Below, piece after piece: positions 1 through 5,900 of a stretch of 8,697 nucleotides of DNA (positions are counted from its first letter, which is position 1; every line of letters starts with the position of its first letter). This DNA comes from Pseudomonadota bacterium. GTDB taxonomy: Bacteria; Pseudomonadota; Alphaproteobacteria; Rhizobiales; Xanthobacteraceae. The notes under the pieces were generated by a model. That model was not told the DNA's origin, ran no database searches, and saw nothing but the letters and a program-made list of their open reading frames with translations. The stretch is taken from the NCBI GenBank assembly GCA_023431725.1, contig JAEYVN010000580.1:1-8697 (forward strand). The letters are read 5' to 3'. Position numbers and translations under genes: made by a program.

Positions 1-1521
<1,521 letters not shown>

Positions 1522-1600
1522 TCAATCACCTGCTCTGACAAACCAAGTCCGCATCAGCAGCCCGTTCGTCCTTGCCCGTTATGATCGAGGCGTGACAGCC

Positions 1601-1620
1601 GCGCGTGGTTGTCCACGCGC
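1601..1620 (-). other. Perfect 8-bp hairpin between ferredoxin and reductase genes
   Basis: GCGCGTGG (1601-1608) and CCACGCGC (1613-1620) form a perfect stem with a 4-nt loop, 10 nt past the ferredoxin stop. No T-run follows on the minus strand, so it is not a canonical intrinsic terminator. It could be a partial terminator, an mRNA-stabilising or processing hairpin, or a copy of a dispersed palindromic repeat. The remaining part of this 127-bp gap shows nothing else I can support except the reductase ribosome binding site. Confidence 0.55.
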
Positions 1621-1630
1621 AACGGCTCGA

Positions 1631-1951
1631 TCAGGCCTGACGCTCGGGTGTCCGTACCACCAGTCCATCCAGTTGGTCGGTCACCTTGATCTGGCAGGAC
1701 AAACGCGAGTTGGGCTTCACATCAAAACCGAAATCCAGCATGTCCTCTTCCATTGGTGACGGTGCACCAACGATTTCGGTCCAGGCTTCGTCCACGTAAA
1801 CATGGCAGGTCGCGCAGGCGCAGGCACCGCCGCATTCCGCTTCAATGCCGGGAATGCTGTTCTTGATCGCGGTTTCCATGACGGTGGCACCATTCTCGGC
1901 GTCGACAGAGCGGCTTTCGCCTCCATGATCGATAAACGTAATCTTGGCCAT
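1631..1951 (-). CDS. [2Fe-2S] ferredoxin, adrenodoxin/putidaredoxin type
   Basis: This 106-residue soluble electron carrier shows the vertebrate-adrenodoxin spacing of cluster ligands: C40, C46, C49 and C86 (C-X5-C-X2-C-X36-C), with an extra non-ligand C44 in [12 protein letters not shown]. The beta-grasp N-terminus (MAKITFID) and the LSCQIKV segment around C86 are typical. Relatives feed electrons to cytochrome P450s, Rieske oxygenases or iron-sulfur assembly; Rhodopseudomonas palustrisredoxins belong here. No P450 or oxygenase is in this window, so the final acceptor is unknown. ATG 1951-1949 gives the full family length. Its Shine-Dalgarno is weak (AGG about 12 nt upstream), but no other start preserves the first beta strand. 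The reductase gene 127 bp downstream on the same strand is probably its electron donor. Confidence 0.93.
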   Translation of the reverse strand: MAKITFIDHGGESRSVDAENGATVMETAIKNSIPGIEAECGGACACATCHVYVDEAWTEIVGAPSPMEEDMLDFGFDVKPNSRLSCQIKVTDQLDGLVVRTPERQA

Positions 1952-2028
1952 TGCGGCTTGGGACCTGCTTCTTCAAAGGGGGATGCCGGCTGCGCCAGCA
2001 AGGGATCCTGATTTGGAAAAGCTATATA

Positions 2029-2048
2029 GCGCATTGCAGAAAATGCGC
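2029..2048. promoter_or_regulatory. 7-bp inverted repeat next to a TATATA motif, upstream of the ferredoxin
   Basis: GCGCATT (2029-2035) and AATGCGC (2042-2048) are perfect inverted arms around a 6-nt spacer. The adjoining 2021-2030 (GCTATATAGC) is itself a palindrome and gives TATATA as a possible minus-strand -10 (2028-2023). No good -35 hexamer is visible. The element lies about 80 bp before the ferredoxin start, so it could be an operator over the promoter of the ferredoxin-reductase-hydrolase group. The rest of the 217-bp gap 1952-2168 shows no gene and no convincing terminator for the Hpt gene. Confidence 0.35.
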
Positions 2049-2168
2049 CAGCATCGTGACCAGCCCAGCCGCCTGGCTAAAACCTGAGCGCGAATCCCAT
2101 CGGCCGTCGCTCAACCTTCAGGCGGCCTTCGGGTGACAACTCGGCAGGGGGTAAACGCGGGCGTGAGC

Positions 2169-2558
2169 TCAATCCGCGTGCAGCAGCTCGGAAATACCGC
2201 AGCGCGCATCCCGAACGGCTTCGCCAAGATGCGTCAGCCGGTCCTGCCAGACGGAGTTATCCCCATCCCTGGCGGCGTTCTCCACAGCCGCGGCAGCATT
2301 GGCGACCTGCCATGCGCCGACACCGGAAGCCGACCCCTTCAGCGTATGAGCCGCCGCTGCGGCAACCGACGGAGACGCGGTGCCGATGCGGTCCATCATC
2401 AGGGACATTTGTCGGTCGAACAGCGCCAGCACCTCACGCTCGAGCGCACGATCGTCCAGCGTCATGCGCGACAAATGCACGAGATCAATGGGGCGCTGAG
2501 CCGGCACAAGCGGCGGCGCCAATACGGTTCTGATGCCCGCTGGGTTCAACTCGACCAT
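2169..2558 (-). CDS. Stand-alone histidine phosphotransfer (Hpt) protein
   Basis: This is a 129-residue single-domain Hpt protein. The core motif AHTLKGSASGVGAW (70-83) contains the phospho-accepting H71 in the classic HxLKGS context, with predicted helices before (DRALEREVLALFDRQM, 36-51) and after (AWQVANAAAAVENAA). Such proteins pass phosphate between receiver domains of hybrid kinases and response regulators in the cytoplasm; no kinase or receiver gene is in the window. I place the start at ATG 2558-2556 because GGGAGG (2569-2564) sits 5 nt upstream; a longer reading from 2648 would add 30 residues with no family support. The gene is divergent from the giant coiled-coil gene and 217 bp upstream of the ferredoxin, so it may or may not be co-transcribed with the latter. 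Partners are unknown. Confidence 0.88.
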   Translation of the reverse strand: MVELNPAGIRTVLAPPLVPAQRPIDLVHLSRMTLDDRALEREVLALFDRQMSLMMDRIGTASPSVAAAAAHTLKGSASGVGAWQVANAAAAVENAARDGDNSVWQDRLTHLGEAVRDARCGISELLHAD

Positions 2559-2563
2559 AACTG

Positions 2564-2569
2564 CCTCCC
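2564..2569 (-). promoter_or_regulatory. Ribosome binding site that fixes the Hpt start
   Basis: GGGAGG on the minus strand, 5 nt before ATG 2558-2556, is a strong Shine-Dalgarno. It argues for the 129-residue product over an in-frame start 90 nt further upstream. Confidence 0.7.
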
Positions 2570-2748
2570 GGAGCTCTTTGGCTCCTATCGGACGAATTTG
2601 GCTTATAACCGGCCAAAGCGAGGTAAAAACTCGTTGACCAGCGGCCACCTTGGGGCCGTACCTGTTGCAGTGGCTAATGAACGGATAAGGTGATGGTCGG
2701 TTCCCGCGCCATCCTGTGCCAAAACTGCACAGATTTCTGCCGCCCGAA

Positions 2749-2773
2749 TTAACGATGATTAAAAAGGTCTTAA
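2749..2773. promoter_or_regulatory. Candidate CtrA-binding cluster
   Basis: TTAA occurs at 2749-2752, 2759-2762 and 2770-2773. The second and third are separated by exactly 7 nt, matching the alphaproteobacterial CtrA consensus TTAA-N7-TTAA; the first and second are separated by 6 nt, and the first reads TTAAC. The cluster lies about 140 bp before the large gene's start. A -10-like TATTTT (2781-2786) is 18 bp downstream of the middle TTAA, so the cluster could cover the -35 region of that promoter. CtrA acts here as activator or repressor only by inference from the motif. Confidence 0.55.
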
Positions 2774-2900
2774 AGGCCGATATTTTATTCGATGCGGCAA
2801 GCCGTTAGGATAGTGACGCGGCGTAGTTTGTGGGTGGGGCGATGGCGTCTGGCTGGGAATACCGTCCAGAAATCGGACTCGCTTCTGTTGGTGGCGTCAA

Positions 2901-2906
2901 GTGAGG
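2901..2906 (+). promoter_or_regulatory. Ribosome binding site of the GPR-like gene
   Basis: GTGAGG lies 7 nt before ATG 2914-2916, supporting the MSNNSRKVQD start. Confidence 0.65.
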
Positions 2907-2913
2907 CGGCAAA

Positions 2914-5900
2914 ATGTCAAATAATTCGCGTAAAGTTCAGGATCCGACCGAAGCGGCGATGTCCGCCATTCAGGAGGCTCTGAGCGTTAGGGACGCGGAA
3001 ATGAAAGCCGCCGCCGCATCCCGGACCACGGGTTCCGTGGCACCTGAACCGCAAACGTCATTGAATGACCAGCCAAAGCCGGTCGAGCCGCGGCGCCCGG
3101 CCATGCCCGCCTCGGCCAGGTTCGAGGATGAATTCTTCATCGCCGACACGCCGATGGATTCGGAACCTGGTCGCCCGGCCAACGATGACTGGCGAACGGC
3201 CGCGCAAATCTTGCAGACGGCTCAGGGGCTTCCCTCCACCCGCAAGTATTACGTGATGGCCGGCATTGCGTCGGCCGTCTGGGTCGTGCTGGCCCTTATC
3301 CTTGCGATGTCCTCCTCCGCGCAACTGCAGGCGAATTTTGCGCCGACGTTGCTCGCGCTCGTTGTGACCTTTATCGCCCCCGTCGCCTTCTTCTTTGCAG
3401 CCGCGCATACCGTTGCCCGCTCGCAGGAAATGCGTGCGCTCACGCAATCGATGACCGAGGTGGCCCTGCGGCTTTCCGAACCGGAAGGAGTCGCGCGGGA
3501 GGCGATCGTCTCCGTCGGTCAGGCCATCCGCCGCGAAGTCGCTGCCATGGGCGATGGCGTCGAACGCGCCCTCGCCCGCGCCGCCGAACTTGAAGTGCTG
3601 GTGCAGAACGAAGTCGGCGCGCTTGAACGCGCCTACAACGACAACGAAGTCCGTATTCGCGGTCTTCTCGACGATCTTGCAGCCCAGCGCGACAGTCTGA
3701 TCGGCCAGGCCGAGCAGGTGCGCAATGCCATTACCGGCGTGCACCTCGATCTCAACCAGGACATCACCGGCATCAGCGACCAGGTCGCCTCGCAGGTCAG
3801 CCTCGCGACCGAAAGCATCACCCGCGATCTGACGGAAAAGAGCGAACACATTGCCTCCGCACTCAGCCGCATCAGCGACGAGATGCTGGCGCAGCTCGGT
3901 GAACGCGGCGGTGAAATCCTGGAGCGGCTGGAACGGACCGCGCAGGAGACGACACAAGCGGTGGAAAGCATCAGCCTTTCAGCTGCCAGCCAGATCGAGA
4001 ATTCCGGTTACGCCACCACCAACGCTATCGCCTCGGCAACCGAGCGTTTGAATGCCAGCCTGGCCTTCAAGACGGAGAATGTCGCCGAAGAATTCGACAT
4101 GCTGTCGCAAAATCTCATGGAGATGATGCAGCTCCGTCTCGCCAATGTGACGGACGACTTTGCTCGCCGCACGACCGAGATCACCGGTCTGATGGGGCAG
4201 CGTTCGGAGGAACTCACCACGCAGATGCTCAACGCATCGTCGGATGCCGCCGAAGCTGTGGTGATCCGCTGCGACGAAGTCAGTTCGGCGCTCAAGACGA
4301 CCGGCGACTCGCTGATCCTCGACCTCACGCTTCGTGGCGACGATGTCGTGAAGAAATTCGAGCAGACCGGCGCGGCCATCACCGAAACGATCCTGTCGCG
4401 CAGCGACGAAGTGATGGGAACCTTCAGCGGTTCGGCAGACACGATCGCCAACACGATCGGGGCGCATGGTGACGCCCTCAAGGACATGCTCGGCTCGCGC
4501 CTGCAAACCTTCGAGGAAATGTTCTCGCAAGGCGGCACTGCCCTTGCAGAACGCATTGCCAATGACGCGTCTTCGCTCGGCAGTCTGATCACCCGCCACC
4601 TTGGCGAGTTCGACCGCACCGTGAAGCTGCATGGTGCGGAACTGGTCGAACGCCTCGGCGATCGGACCCAGACCGTCTCCGACACCATCCGCGCCTGCAT
4701 CGACAATTTCGACAGCCGCATTGGCAACAAGACCGGCGAAATCACCGATGCGCTGGACCTGCGCCTCGTGCGCTTCCAGGAGGCACTGGACAGCCGCACA
4801 CAGACACTCAACGACGCACTGGGCGGTCGCGTTCTCGAAATCGCCAAGACCCTCGCCGATGGCGGCAAGGAAGTCGTCGCGGCGCTCGACACGCGCATCA
4901 ACGATGTGACCAGCACGATCAACTCGCGTGGCGCCACGCTCGCGGATGCCATTACTTCCAAGAGCCGCGAGATCGACGAAGTCCTCGGCAATCGCGCAAC
5001 CGAAATCGCAACGACGCTCGATGCCCGCATCGGCAAGTTCGAGGAACTGCTGATCGGCCGCACTGAAAACGTCACGCAGCAGCTCGAAACGCGCGGTCGC
5101 GCAGCCGCGGACGCACTGGCCAATCGTATCGCCCAGGTCACCGAACAAGTTGAAGCCAAGAGCGGCGCAGCCGCTCAGCTGCTGGCCGAGCGGGCCGACT
5201 CAGTCACGCAATTGCTCTCGGAGCGCTCCGACTCGGTCGCGCAATTGCTCACCGAGCGATCCGACGCAGTGGCACAATTGCTGACCGAGCGCTCCACGGC
5301 GATGGCGGAAGTCCTGACGGATCGCTCCTCGACGATGACACAGCTGCTGACGGAACGGTCCAGCGCGATGGCGCAGCTGCTCACCGACCGTTCCACCGCA
5401 GCGGCGCAGCTCCTGACCGAGCGTTCGGATACAGCGGCGCAGACGATGGAAACGCGTACGAAGCTCGCCGTGGACCTGATTACAGACCGCGTCAGCAAGG
5501 TTGCCGAACTGGTCCAAGGCACCAGCGCCACGGCAGCGCAATTGCTGTCGGAGCGTTCCGATATGGCAGCGCGTCTTATCAGTGAGAATTCCGATACCGC
5601 TGCTCAGATGATGGAAGCGCGCAGCAAACTTGTGGCGGACTTCCTGCTCGATCGCGCTGAGAAGATGACGGCCCAGCTGGAAGACCGGACCAGGGCTGCT
5701 GCAGAGGCGCTACACGAGCACACGGCCGGGCTTGCCGAACAGGTGGAAAATCGCACCAAGACGGCCGGCGAAATCCTGTCCGAGCGGACAGAAGCCGCCG
5801 TCCTGCAATTCGAAGGACGCACCCGCAGTGCAACCGACCTCCTGATCGAGCGCGCGCAGAGCCTTGCCGATCAGGTGGAAGGACGCGCCAGAAAGGCTGG

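Larger units (their letters stand above)
2559..2913. other. Divergent intergenic region between the Hpt and GPR-like genes
   Basis: These 355 bp hold no supportable gene. On the Hpt side, TATAAG (2607-2602, minus) is a possible -10 lying inside a 6-bp inverted repeat (TTTGGC 2597-2602, GCCAAA 2612-2617), without a clear -35. Mid-region there is another 6-bp inverted repeat (CTGTGC 2714-2719, GCACAG 2727-2732). An AT-rich patch with three TTAA motifs follows (2749-2773), then a possible plus-strand -10 (TATTTT, 2781-2786), a GANTC site (GACTC, 2876-2880) of the kind methylated by CcrM, and the large gene's Shine-Dalgarno. An open frame starting at 2792 overlaps the large gene in another frame and looks spurious. 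Confidence 0.6.

Noticed and set aside
2559..2648. Longer N-terminus for the Hpt protein (start at 2648)
   Set aside because: The extra 30 residues are not part of the domain, and GGGAGG is ideally placed for the start at 2558.
2133..2693. A 186-codon plus-strand open frame
   Set aside because: It is antisense to the Hpt gene, which has the HTLKGS motif and a strong Shine-Dalgarno.
2792..2983. A 63-codon frame or leader peptide upstream of the large gene
   Set aside because: It overlaps the large gene's start in another frame, lacks a ribosome binding site and has no recognisable features.
3979..5159. Long minus-strand open frames (389 and 383 codons) inside the large gene
   Set aside because: They are by-products of GC-rich, periodic 33-nt repeats, which leave other frames without stops. 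Their translations are Arg/Ser/Ala-rich, overlap each other and match nothing I recognise.
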